From Helicobacter sp. (GTDB taxonomy: Bacteria; Campylobacterota; Campylobacteria; Campylobacterales; Helicobacteraceae), in the NCBI GenBank assembly GCA_014799985.1, contig JAAVGZ010000069.1, positions 1 to 5,173 of the forward strand: a DNA stretch of 5,173 nucleotides. Reading direction: 5' to 3'. Below are positions 1 through 4,961 of this stretch, in pieces (within the stretch, counting starts at the first letter, position 1; the number at the start of each line of letters is the position of its first letter). The notes below the pieces were generated by a model. The model searched no databases. It saw only the letters and a program-made list of their open reading frames with translations, and was not told where the DNA came from. The position numbers were made by a program, and so were the translations under genes.

Positions 1-2
1 AT

Positions 3-89
3 GTCATGCTCCACAGCGCTTCGTCTATGTTAAAACGAGAACATAGACGTGTGCGCTGTGGTTGGGACGTTAGAATCTATGAGCAGTAG
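3..89 (+). other. Reading frame entering from the left edge, unidentified
   Basis: A frame open from the left edge to a TAG at 87-89 gives 28 residues ending in DVRIYEQ. An internal stretch, HRRVRCGWDVR, loosely resembles the C-terminal H-R-x-x-x-C-G-x-x-V-R pattern I associate with IS200/IS605-family TnpB proteins. The resemblance is short and could be chance. No start codon with a ribosome binding site is visible and the rest, if any, lies outside the window. It could equally be non-coding DNA that happens to be open. Confidence 0.15.
11..61. other. Imperfect stem-loop, about 19 paired bases
   Basis: CCACAGCGC at 11-19 pairs with GCGCTGTGG at 53-61. CGTCTATGT at 22-30 pairs with ACATAGACG at 41-49. 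A 2x3 internal bulge separates the two helices and a 10-base A-rich loop closes the inner one. No T run follows on either strand, so it is not a typical intrinsic terminator. It could be the end of a mobile element, part of a structured RNA, or the remains of a dispersed repeat. Bases 90-170 hold nothing I recognise. Confidence 0.5.
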
Positions 90-170
90 CTGATTAAGGG
101 ATTGCAAACTTCAAAGCGCGGCTGTGCTGTGGCTTCGCCATAGCTTTGCGCGCGCTTTTTCTGGGGATTC

Positions 171-347
171 TGTCATGTTGAGCACTAGCGAAACATCTCG
201 TCATTGCGAGAGGCGCTAGCCTCGTGGCAATCAAACGTGTTAGGCATTCATGGACGGTTGATTGCTTCGCTTTGCTCGCAATGACACAACGAAACGTCAT
301 TGCAAGCAAAAAATCTCAAGAAACATTTCGCCTCACCCAACATGACA
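171..347. repeat. Mosaic dispersed-repeat block, left copy
   Basis: This stretch is built from modules that recur elsewhere in the window. TGTCATGTTGAG at 171-182 begins a module ending in AAACATCTC. An 86-bp composite unit at 200-285 is bounded by GTCATTGCGAG and CTCGCAATGAC. A reversed copy of the first module ends in CAACATGACA at 338-347. The 86-bp unit, read in reverse complement, aligns with 1823-1909: its first 32 bases differ at one position, and TTGATTGCCACG and the outer CTCGCAATGAC are identical, with two variable spacers between. The frames that open through it encode the KAKQS / LAMT peptides typical of this repeat class and are not genes. Confidence 0.85.
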
Positions 348-370
348 AATCGCCCCAACCAAATTTCAGT

Positions 371-398
371 TTGATTTCAGCGGGGGGGGGGGTATGAT
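371..398 (+). promoter_or_regulatory. Promoter of the outer-membrane protein gene, with G-tract spacer
   Basis: A TTGATT (371-376) resembles a -35 hexamer and TATGAT (393-398) is one base from the TATAAT -10 consensus. The 16-base spacer between them includes 11 consecutive G (382-392). Transcription would start near 404-406, giving a leader of about 30 bases before the ATG at 435. The hexamers and spacing are seen directly; promoter activity is inferred. Tracts placed this way control porA in Neisseria by changing hexamer spacing. An 8-base inverted repeat, AGTTTGAT at 368-375 and ATCAAACT at 416-423, surrounds the promoter and could be an operator or chance. Confidence 0.6.
382..392. repeat. 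Homopolymer G(11) tract
   Basis: Eleven consecutive G sit immediately upstream of the TATGAT -10 hexamer. G or C homopolymers of this length are the usual slipped-strand phase-variation substrates in Helicobacter and Campylobacter. Because the tract lies outside the coding region, a length change would alter promoter spacing, not reading frame. The assembled length may be one value from a mixed population. Confidence 0.9.
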
Positions 399-434
399 TT
401 TGCTGCTTTTGACACATCAAACTAAAGGAGCACA

Positions 435-1178
435 ATGAAGAAGCATATTGCAGTCAGCTTGGCGGCGATTCTATGCACAGGTGGCGCGATGGCGCAAGAG
501 GGCGGGGCGTTTGTGGGCGTCTCGTTTGGGCAGGGCAAGACGAAGCTCGACACAACGGCGATAAACACGGTCATTTTGACGACTGAAGAGCAATACATCA
601 AGGGCAAAGAATACGACGTCATCGTTACAAAACCCGATGGCACAAAGGTTGTCGAGACGCGAATCGAGGCAGATACATATATTCCCGGTGCAACGACAAC
701 GGATATGTCGCGCTCCGATGAGACGTTTACGGCAGACGATACCGCGATTGGAATCATCGCGGGCTATCGCCATTTCGTGCTGTCCTCTCTCGCCGTTCGT
801 GGATATGGCGAATATGAATACAAGCGCACAAAGGTCAAGAGCGCCGAGAACAGCCAAAGCGCGAATTATATGGCATTCACGCTCGGTGCTGACGCAATCT
901 ATTATTTTAACCGCAGCGATTCCTTTCAAATCGGCGCTTTTGCGGGGATTGGCGCTGCGTATAGTCAGTATCCTTCAAAACTCACGGGGCTTAATAAGAG
1001 GCTCAACGCGTTTGGTTTGTCGAGCAATATTGGGCTGCATGCGGATATTGTGGAATATCACGGAATCGATGTGGGCGTGAAGTTTCTGACGAACAACGCG
1101 AGCGGTAGCAGAGGGAGCTATGAGGTCGATGTCAAGCACCAGCCCGCATTTTTTGTGCGCTATATGTTCCAATTCTAG
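435..1178 (+). CDS. Small outer-membrane beta-barrel protein
   Basis: This 247-residue protein has a classic Sec signal peptide. A basic MKKH start is followed by the hydrophobic stretch IAVSLAAILC, with likely cleavage after AMA at residue 20. The mature part has alternating hydrophobic and polar segments rich in Gly, Tyr and Phe, such as GAFVGVSFGQG near residue 24. It closes with PAFFVRYMFQF; a terminal Phe is the BAM-recognised signature of outer-membrane barrels. Size and pattern suggest an opacity-like 8-stranded barrel of the kind common in Helicobacter, but I cannot assign a named family. The region of residues about 45-105 is polar and Thr/Asp rich and may be a long surface loop. The ATG at 435 is preceded by AAAGGAG (424-430) four bases upstream. 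Its promoter carries a G(11) tract, so expression is probably phase-variable. Dispersed repeats bracket it and it shares no operon with the neighbours. Confidence 0.85.
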   Translation: MKKHIAVSLAAILCTGGAMAQEGGAFVGVSFGQGKTKLDTTAINTVILTTEEQYIKGKEYDVIVTKPDGTKVVETRIEADTYIPGATTTDMSRSDETFTADDTAIGIIAGYRHFVLSSLAVRGYGEYEYKRTKVKSAENSQSANYMAFTLGADAIYYFNRSDSFQIGAFAGIGAAYSQYPSKLTGLNKRLNAFGLSSNIGLHADIVEYHGIDVGVKFLTNNASGSRGSYEVDVKHQPAFFVRYMFQF

Positions 1179-1317
1179 CCCAGCAAACCGCGCAACATCG
1201 GCACAGCAACGCATCATATCTCCAAATTTGGTTGCTTTGTGATGATTGCGTGGTTGGGCATTGCCCAAAAAGCCCATTGTAAGCGCAGGGGGGCGAGGTG
1301 TGAAAACGAAAAACACC

Positions 1318-1395
1318 TTAGAACCATTCTCGTATCGCCAAAGCGATTTTTAAAACAAGATAGGCTATTATGAATATGTGTTTAACTTTTTTCAT
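1318..1395 (-). CDS. 25-residue hydrophobic basic peptide, possible type I toxin-like or small membrane protein
   Basis: On the minus strand an ATG at 1395 opens 25 codons ending in TAA at 1318-1320. It is preceded by AAAGGGGGTGAT (1411-1400), which matches the ideal AAAGGAGGTGAT ribosome binding site at 11 of 12 positions. The core at 1411-1403 lies seven bases from the ATG. The peptide begins MKKVKH, continues with the hydrophobic segment IFIIAYLVLKIALAI and ends REWF. This is the shape of a single-span membrane peptide with a positive N-terminus, as in many type I toxins and small stress proteins. I recognise no specific family, and it does not clearly resemble H. pylori AapA. On its 5' side (higher coordinates) lie several strong stem-loops (1449-1603) that would form a structured leader if co-transcribed. 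A partner antisense RNA is not identified. It is shorter than usual gene-calling limits. Confidence 0.5.
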   Translation of the reverse strand: MKKVKHIFIIAYLVLKIALAIREWF

Positions 1396-1448
1396 TTGCA
1401 TCACCCCCTTTGCTAGGAGGATTTGCAAGCACTCTTTTAATCAACCTG

Positions 1449-1526
1449 CCCACAAGGAGCAGCCACTCCTCGTGGGAGATTCGCGCCTTTTCTTATTTCA
1501 AATTGCAAATGCAAGTTTGCATTTGC
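1449..1526. other. Two strong stem-loops in intergenic DNA
   Basis: First stem: CCCAC plus AGGAG (1449-1453, 1455-1459) pair with CTCCT plus GTGGG (1466-1470, 1472-1476), with one A-C mismatch and a six-base loop. Second stem: GCAAATGCAA (1505-1514) pairs perfectly with TTGCATTTGC (1517-1526) across a two-base gap. Neither is followed by a convincing T run. Both lie on the 5' side of the minus-strand small peptide gene and next to the two-hairpin repeat. Confidence 0.6.
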
Positions 1527-1603
1527 TGTCGCTTTTGGAAGTCAATTCCAAAAGAGCTCCCTAAAGTTACGCGCCAACGGCTGCTCCACTTTGTTTCGCA
1601 GCC
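1522..1603. repeat. Two-hairpin dispersed repeat, copy 1
   Basis: The first hairpin pairs CTTTTGGAA (1532-1540) with TTCCAAAAG (1546-1554) around loop GTCAA. A conserved linker CTCCCTAAAGT follows at 1557-1567. The second hairpin pairs GGCTGC (1579-1584) with GCAGCC (1598-1603). The same order and linker recur at 4037-4115. Homology appears to start at TTTGCT and to fade after GCCAAxGxCTGCT. Between copies one T is gained in the left arm of hairpin 1 and one A in the right arm, keeping the stem paired. Confidence 0.6.
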
Positions 1604-1683
1604 TTATGACGCCGCTCTCCGCCGCGGGGCGCAAGGTTTTTTTGCGTTGAGAATCCTTTCTTCTTTATGTTTTGATTCATTCA

Positions 1684-1909
1684 GATTGCCACGCTCGCGC
1701 TGTTCGCTCGCAATGACGAGATGTTTCGGCTTCGCCTCAACATGACAAATGGAGGTGCGACTTTAGTCGCACTCTATGGCATGTGATTCTAATTGGTATG
1801 CGGTTAAAATCGCACCTCCAATGTCATTGCGAGCGAAGCGAAGCAATCAACCGTGCTAGGATTCAATGCTTGTTGATTGCCACGCGTTCAGACGAACGCT
1901 CGCAATGAC
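1684..1909. repeat. Mosaic dispersed-repeat block, right copy
   Basis: In order this holds: a half unit ending in CTCGCAATGAC (1684-1717); a module running from GAGATGTTTCG to CAACATGACA (1718-1747); the 71-bp element at 1750-1820; and an 87-bp composite unit (1823-1909) starting GTCATTGCGAGCG and ending CGCTCGCAATGAC. The last is the inverted counterpart of 200-285. Its outer 13 bases and the inner GCAATCAA / TTGATTGC pair with each other, so the unit can fold on itself. The block ends about 40 bases past the miaA stop codon. Confidence 0.85.
1750..1820. repeat. 71-bp element with 11-bp terminal inverted repeats
   Basis: TGGAGGTGCGA (1750-1760) and TCGCACCTCCA (1810-1820) are perfect inverted repeats bounding 71 bp. 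The left end also contains the near-palindrome GTGCGACTTTAGTCGCAC (1755-1772). The left part, extended outward to 1736, is repeated in reverse complement at 4962-4998 (37 bases identical). The size and ends resemble a MITE or REP-like unit. I see no flanking target duplication and no encoded protein. Confidence 0.6.
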
Positions 1910-1926
1910 GCGACATTTTATGTCGC
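1910..1926 (-). terminator. Stem-loop just downstream of miaA, weak terminator candidate
   Basis: GCGACAT (1910-1916) pairs with ATGTCGC (1920-1926) around a three-base loop. It lies 22 bases past the miaA stop codon in the direction of transcription. No U run follows it, so efficient intrinsic termination is doubtful. It may instead protect the mRNA 3' end or simply belong to the adjacent repeat. Confidence 0.3.
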
Positions 1927-1948
1927 TGAATAATGCCAAGAATTGCCC

Positions 1949-2866
1949 CTACGCCACCCCCCACAAGCGCAAAATCGCCTGCAAAATCGCGTCTCTTTGC
2001 AGCGGTGTCGCGGCGAGTTGCGTGCGGTTGAATGTGCGCTGGCGCTTGGCAAATTGGCGCGTGTGAATCGCGATTTGTTCGGCGAGATTCTCGCGTGCGA
2101 TGACGCCGTCAAAATGCGCGAGGCATTCGCGGAATCCAATGCTTTTCGCGGGCTGAATGTCGCGACCATACCTGTCGCACACCGTGCGCACTTCGTCCAG
2201 CAGCCCTTGTCGCAACATCGATTCTGTGCGGGCTGTGATGTTGCGCCATAGGTTGTCGCGCTCGATTTGCAGCTCGAAAATCGGAATCTGTGGCAGCAGC
2301 GCCCTTTTGGGATTCGCCGCAAAAAAGCGCGAGGGGGGCTGCTTCGTGGCGAGCAGAATCTCAAACGCCTTGCGCAAGCGGTAGGAATCATGCGCCTTTT
2401 GCGCGGCTTGTTTGTCGATTCGTGCGAGCAGCGCATGCGCGTGTTTGGGTCGTGCGAGGATTCGTTCTAGTCGCGCTCTCTGCGCGTCATCGAGCGCGTT
2501 TGGCGCGGGGCTGATTCCGTCTGTCATTGCTTTGAGATAGAATCCGCTGCCGCCCACGAGTAAGAGGCGCGATTCCGTGCGCACGCAATGCCGCAACGCG
2601 TCTTGCAACGCGCTCGCAAACACGCCAAACGAGCAGGGCTCATCGGGCGCGAGCACATCGATGGCGAAATGCGGAATCTGCGCCAAGCTCTCCTTGCTGG
2701 GCTTTGCCGAGGCGATGTCAATCTCGCGATAGATAGAAAGAGAATCGAGCGAAAACAGCGCGACATTTTGCCCATGCTCGCGCGCGATTTGGGCAATCTG
2801 CAAGCCAAGCGCGCTTTTGCCCGAGGCGCTCGCGCCGACAATGGCGCAGATGTGCGGCAGGGCTAT
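1949..2866 (-). CDS. miaA: tRNA dimethylallyltransferase MiaA, non-standard start
   Basis: MiaA transfers a dimethylallyl group from DMAPP to N6 of A37 in tRNAs reading UNN codons, in the cytoplasm. Counting from an ATA at 2866, the P-loop GASASGKS is at residues 11-18. The catalytic segment DSLSIYREIDIASAKPS begins at Asp41. HFAIDVL is near 66, VGGSGFYLK near 104, RLRKAFE near 163, and a C-terminal IGFRE plus TRQFAKRQRTF segment closes the tRNA-binding part. Length of about 305 residues fits the family. The frame is open from a stop at 2900-2902, yet no ATG, GTG or TTG precedes the P-loop; the first such codon, TTG at 2803, would delete it. ATA at 2866 overlaps the proC TAG and sits seven bases after AAAGG (2878-2874); CTG at 2860 is the other option. 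Function is well supported; the exact start is inference. It is last in the fliW-proC-miaA operon. Confidence 0.9.
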   Translation of the reverse strand: MALPHICAIVGASASGKSALGLQIAQIAREHGQNVALFSLDSLSIYREIDIASAKPSKESLAQIPHFAIDVLAPDEPCSFGVFASALQDALRHCVRTESRLLLVGGSGFYLKAMTDGISPAPNALDDAQRARLERILARPKHAHALLARIDKQAAQKAHDSYRLRKAFEILLATKQPPSRFFAANPKRALLPQIPIFELQIERDNLWRNITARTESMLRQGLLDEVRTVCDRYGRDIQPAKSIGFRECLAHFDGVIARENLAEQIAIHTRQFAKRQRTFNRTQLAATPLQRDAILQAILRLWGVA

Positions 2867-3630
2867 TTGCGCACCTTTGCGAGCGCGTAATGAATCGCCT
2901 CAATCAGCGCGCCGCGGAATCCGCGCGATTCGAGCAGCGCCACGCCCTCAATCGTGATGCCGCTGGGGCTTGCGACAGATTCTTTGATGAGCTCGGGGTG
3001 CTGCTTGCTAAGCAGGCTCGCAAAGCCGTTGAAAAGCCCGAGCACAAACGCGTTGGATTCCTCGCGGCTAAGCCCCTCGCGCACGCCCGCATCGCTCAAC
3101 GCTTCGGCAGCCATGGCGAGATACGCGGGCGCGCAGCCGCTAAGCGCCATTGCGGCATCGAACTTGTTTTCGCTCGAGAGCCATATAATGCTGCCGCATG
3201 CGCCAAAGAGTTGCTCGGCGAGCGCGATTTTTTCGGTCGCAAACAGCGCCGTGCAGCTTTGGCGATGTGCCGCAGCGATATTGGGCATGGCGCGGACATG
3301 GTGCAGCGCGGGGCATGTTTTTTCGAGGCTCGCAATGCTCACGCCCGCGAGCACAGACATCACCGACTGCGCATAGCCCTTGGTGCGGAAAAACGAGAGG
3401 GCATGGGGCTTGACGGCGAGCAAGATGTTCTTGCCCTCCGCCTCGAATACATTGCCGTCAAAGCCGACACTGCCGAGGCTTGTTTGCCCGAACTCTTTTG
3501 CCAACGTTGCGGCTTTGGAGATGTCGCGCCCGAGTATCTCGAACCGAAACTGCTCATGGCATGCGCACAGAATCGCGCGCGCCATCGTCCCATAGCCCAC
3601 AAGTGTGATGCATGGCTGGGTGTTATTCAT
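2863..3630 (-). CDS. proC: Pyrroline-5-carboxylate reductase
   Basis: ProC performs the last step of proline synthesis, reducing pyrroline-5-carboxylate with NAD(P)H in the cytoplasm. The 255-residue protein opens with the Rossmann dinucleotide site VGYGTMA (11-17), followed by AVKP (72-75) and RAMPN (113-117). The C-terminal dimerisation and active-site domain has ALSGCAPAY (162-170) and SPSGIT (221-226), the family signature. The MPN segment continues IAAAHRQS where many homologues have TPALVGEG. The ATG at 3630 is chosen because MNNTQPCITLVG puts the glycine motif at the normal distance from the N-terminus; an in-frame start at 3666 adds a non-conserved, Ser/Arg-rich dozen residues. The start overlaps the end of fliW by eight bases and only a weak GGGA lies upstream, so translation is probably coupled to fliW. 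Its 3' end overlaps miaA. Confidence 0.95.
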   Translation of the reverse strand: MNNTQPCITLVGYGTMARAILCACHEQFRFEILGRDISKAATLAKEFGQTSLGSVGFDGNVFEAEGKNILLAVKPHALSFFRTKGYAQSVMSVLAGVSIASLEKTCPALHHVRAMPNIAAAHRQSCTALFATEKIALAEQLFGACGSIIWLSSENKFDAAMALSGCAPAYLAMAAEALSDAGVREGLSREESNAFVLGLFNGFASLLSKQHPELIKESVASPSGITIEGVALLESRGFRGALIEAIHYALAKVRK

Positions 3631-4021
3631 TGGTGAAGAATCCCGAAATCGGCTCGGCGATGCCATATTGTGGGTATTTCATGCTCTCGAGCACGACCTG
3701 CCCCATTGTTTGGTTGTCGAAATTGAAGACCACAGGCGCGAGGAAGTTGATGGTCGAATTTTCGAGCGGACTGGCAATCACCATCATATTCAGAATGAGC
3801 AGGCTCGTGTTTTCGCGAACGTCGAGCAGCGCCTGAATGGCGATGGGCATTTCGAAAACATAATCGCGCAACATGAAGGGGTTGACCATTGTGAAGGTGG
3901 GCGCTTCGCCATCGCAATTGCGCAGCCGCATGAACAGCTCATCGTTTTCTTCTAGTCGTTCCAATGACATGCGCGTAACGCCCTCAAAACCAAGTATGGG
4001 GGATTTGACCTCAAAATTCAT
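3623..4021 (-). CDS. fliW: Flagellar assembly factor FliW
   Basis: FliW binds flagellin and also antagonises the translational repressor CsrA, coupling flagellin synthesis to filament assembly. The 132-residue product has the family hallmarks. It starts MNFEVKSPILGFEGV, has FTMVNPFMLRDYVFEMP in the middle (roughly 42-58), then a LLILNMMVI strand and ENSTINFLAPVVFN near 86-99. It ends with YGIAEPISGFF. The ATG at 4021 is preceded by GGAG (4033-4030) at good spacing. An in-frame ATG at 4090 has no ribosome binding site and would add 23 non-conserved residues read through a hairpin, so it is rejected. It is first in the fliW-proC-miaA operon and divergent from bamD. The approximately 200-base leader contains several stem-loops. 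H. pylori has two FliW paralogues; I cannot tell which this corresponds to. Confidence 0.95.
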   Translation of the reverse strand: MNFEVKSPILGFEGVTRMSLERLEENDELFMRLRNCDGEAPTFTMVNPFMLRDYVFEMPIAIQALLDVRENTSLLILNMMVIASPLENSTINFLAPVVFNFDNQTMGQVVLESMKYPQYGIAEPISGFFTNE

Positions 4022-4036
4022 TTTTGCTCTCCATAT

Positions 4037-4115
4037 TTTGCTATTGGCTTTGGACGTCAATCCCAAAGCCTCCCTAAAGTGATGTGCCAATGCCTGCTAT
4101 GCAGTCTTTTGGCAC
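4037..4115. repeat. Two-hairpin dispersed repeat, copy 2, in the fliW leader
   Basis: Hairpin 1 pairs GGCTTTGG (4046-4053) with CCAAAGCC (4063-4070). The linker CTCCCTAAAGT (4070-4080) is identical to copy 1. Hairpin 2 pairs GTGCCAA (4084-4090) with TTGGCAC (4109-4115) and has a nested CTGC/GCAG stem (4094-4097, 4101-4104). In the fliW mRNA the linker would read ACUUUAGGGAGG, an unpaired GGA-containing segment upstream of the true ribosome binding site. A regulatory role, for example CsrA binding, is only a hypothesis. Confidence 0.6.
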
Positions 4116-4145
4116 TGCCCTACGCGGGCGGCGATGTGTCTCGCC

Positions 4146-4219
4146 TCTCGCTGTCTCCGAACATATCGTCTCAAGCCAGCGAGAATATCCCAAAAAGCTT
4201 TTGGGATTCTAGCCTAGAA
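4146..4219. other. Stem-loops between fliW and bamD
   Basis: TCTCGCTG (4146-4153) pairs with CAGCGAGA (4177-4184) across 23 bases. ATCCCAAAA (4187-4195) pairs with TTTTGGGAT (4199-4207) around a three-base loop. TTCTAG and CTAGAA (4207-4212, 4214-4219) form a third small palindrome. Together with 4037-4115 they make the fliW-bamD spacer almost continuously foldable. None of these stems has the usual stem-then-T-run terminator layout. Confidence 0.55.
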
Positions 4220-4236
4220 TTGTATAAAAATCAATT

Positions 4237-4263
4237 TTGCCATTAATTTTAACGGATTATAAT
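4237..4263 (+). promoter_or_regulatory. Likely bamD promoter, -10 usable on both strands
   Basis: TATAAT at 4258-4263 is a perfect -10 hexamer about 55 bases before bamD. TTGCCA (4237-4242) is a possible -35 at a short 15-base spacing, in AT-rich DNA as is usual for Campylobacterota vegetative promoters. The surrounding ATTATAAT (4256-4263) is self-complementary, so the same -10 could serve the minus strand towards fliW. A second minus-strand -10-like TATACAAT lies at 4226-4219. Which one drives fliW cannot be decided from sequence. Confidence 0.5.
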
Positions 4264-4318
4264 GTGCCAGCGGAGAATCCAAAACATCGCAAGAATTAAG
4301 GTTAGATAAAGGAAATAT

Positions 4319-4954
4319 GTGGCAAGAACGCTGTTTGTGTGTTTGTTGGCGCTGATTGTGGGCGCATGCGCGAACAAAGACGCGGAATACAACAAGCCCG
4401 CTGATTATTGGTATGAATCCATGCTGTCCGAGATTCGCTTCGGCAACCTCGAGGGCGCTGATGACAAATTCGCCTCGCTGCAAAGCGAGCACATCAACTC
4501 GCCGCTCATCAGAGAAGCCATGCTGATTCTTGCGCATGCGCACATGCGCGAGAGCGAGTATCTGCTCGCGGGATTCTATTTCGATGAATACCTCAAACGC
4601 TATGGCGATGCGTCCAACTTCCCGTTTGTAACATATCTCAAGCTGCAAGCCAACTATTATGCGTTTGATAAAGAAAACATCAACCAGCAGCTGCTGCTCG
4701 ACACGATTCGCGAGACAGAGGATTATTTGCGCAAATATCCGCACTCGCCCTACCACGAGGCTGTTACGACACTGCTTGTCCGCATGGTTTTGAGCAACGC
4801 GGCGCTGAATGACGAGATTGCCAGAATCTACCGCATACGCGATGCGGACGAGGCGGCGGAGATGTATCATGACAGAAAGCCCTATGCGTGGGTCGATTCT
4901 ATCCCTGCAGAGCCCGTGCACCTGCCGTGGTATCGGATTCCGTTTGATTGGTAG
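4319..4954 (+). CDS. bamD: Outer-membrane assembly lipoprotein BamD (ComL)
   Basis: BamD is the essential lipoprotein partner of BamA, which folds beta-barrel proteins into the outer membrane. The 211-residue product starts with a lipoprotein signal peptide (ARTLFVCLLALIVGAC) whose lipobox VGAC places the acylated cysteine at residue 17. The rest is helical, TPR-type sequence: YWYESMLSEIRFGNLEGAD, then AMLILAHAHMRESEYLLA, then FDEYLKRYGDASNFPFVTY and a late DYLRKYPHSPYHEAV. Aromatic-rich WVDSIPAEPVHLPWY ends it. It is close to the Helicobacter ComL length and shorter than E. coli BamD. Start is GTG at 4319, five bases after AAGGA (4309-4313). An ATG two bases earlier is in another frame and meets a stop after 12 codons. 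It is divergent from fliW with its own promoter. It should assist insertion of barrels such as the one at 435-1178, though the two genes are not linked in an operon. Confidence 0.92.
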   Translation: MARTLFVCLLALIVGACANKDAEYNKPADYWYESMLSEIRFGNLEGADDKFASLQSEHINSPLIREAMLILAHAHMRESEYLLAGFYFDEYLKRYGDASNFPFVTYLKLQANYYAFDKENINQQLLLDTIRETEDYLRKYPHSPYHEAVTTLLVRMVLSNAALNDEIARIYRIRDADEAAEMYHDRKPYAWVDSIPAEPVHLPWYRIPFDW

Positions 4955-4961
4955 GTGATGT

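Noticed and set aside
94..309. 71-codon minus-strand open frame
   Set aside because: It is read entirely from the GTCATTGCGAG repeats; its KAKQS and LAMT peptides are the usual artefact of this repeat class, and it has no convincing ribosome binding site.
171..347. CRISPR-like array
   Set aside because: The repeats are mosaic, in mixed orientation and unequal in spacing; there are no regular repeat-spacer units and no cas genes.
1334..1351. ATCGC/GCGAT stem followed by five T as a terminator for the barrel gene
   Set aside because: The stem has only five pairs, lies over 150 bases after the stop codon and falls inside the codons of the minus-strand peptide. Too weak to call.
1415..1420. AGGAGG on the plus strand
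   Set aside because: No ATG, GTG or suitably spaced TTG follows within a usable distance, so it has no start codon to serve.
1370..1564. 64-codon plus-strand open frame
   Set aside because: It runs through two perfect hairpins and has only a weak binding site. It also lies antisense to the start of the better supported minus-strand peptide gene.
1410..1745. 111-codon plus-strand open frame ending in the repeat block
   Set aside because: It starts at TTG, crosses hairpins and ends in repeat-encoded SLAMTRCFGFAST; nothing protein-like is visible.
1776..1859. 27-codon plus-strand frame inside the 71-bp element
   Set aside because: The peptide is derived from the repeat modules (MSLRAKRSNQ) and the upstream GGAGGTG is part of the terminal inverted repeat.
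2890..3636. 248-codon plus-strand open frame
   Set aside because: It is the antisense shadow of proC, which has all its family motifs on the minus strand.
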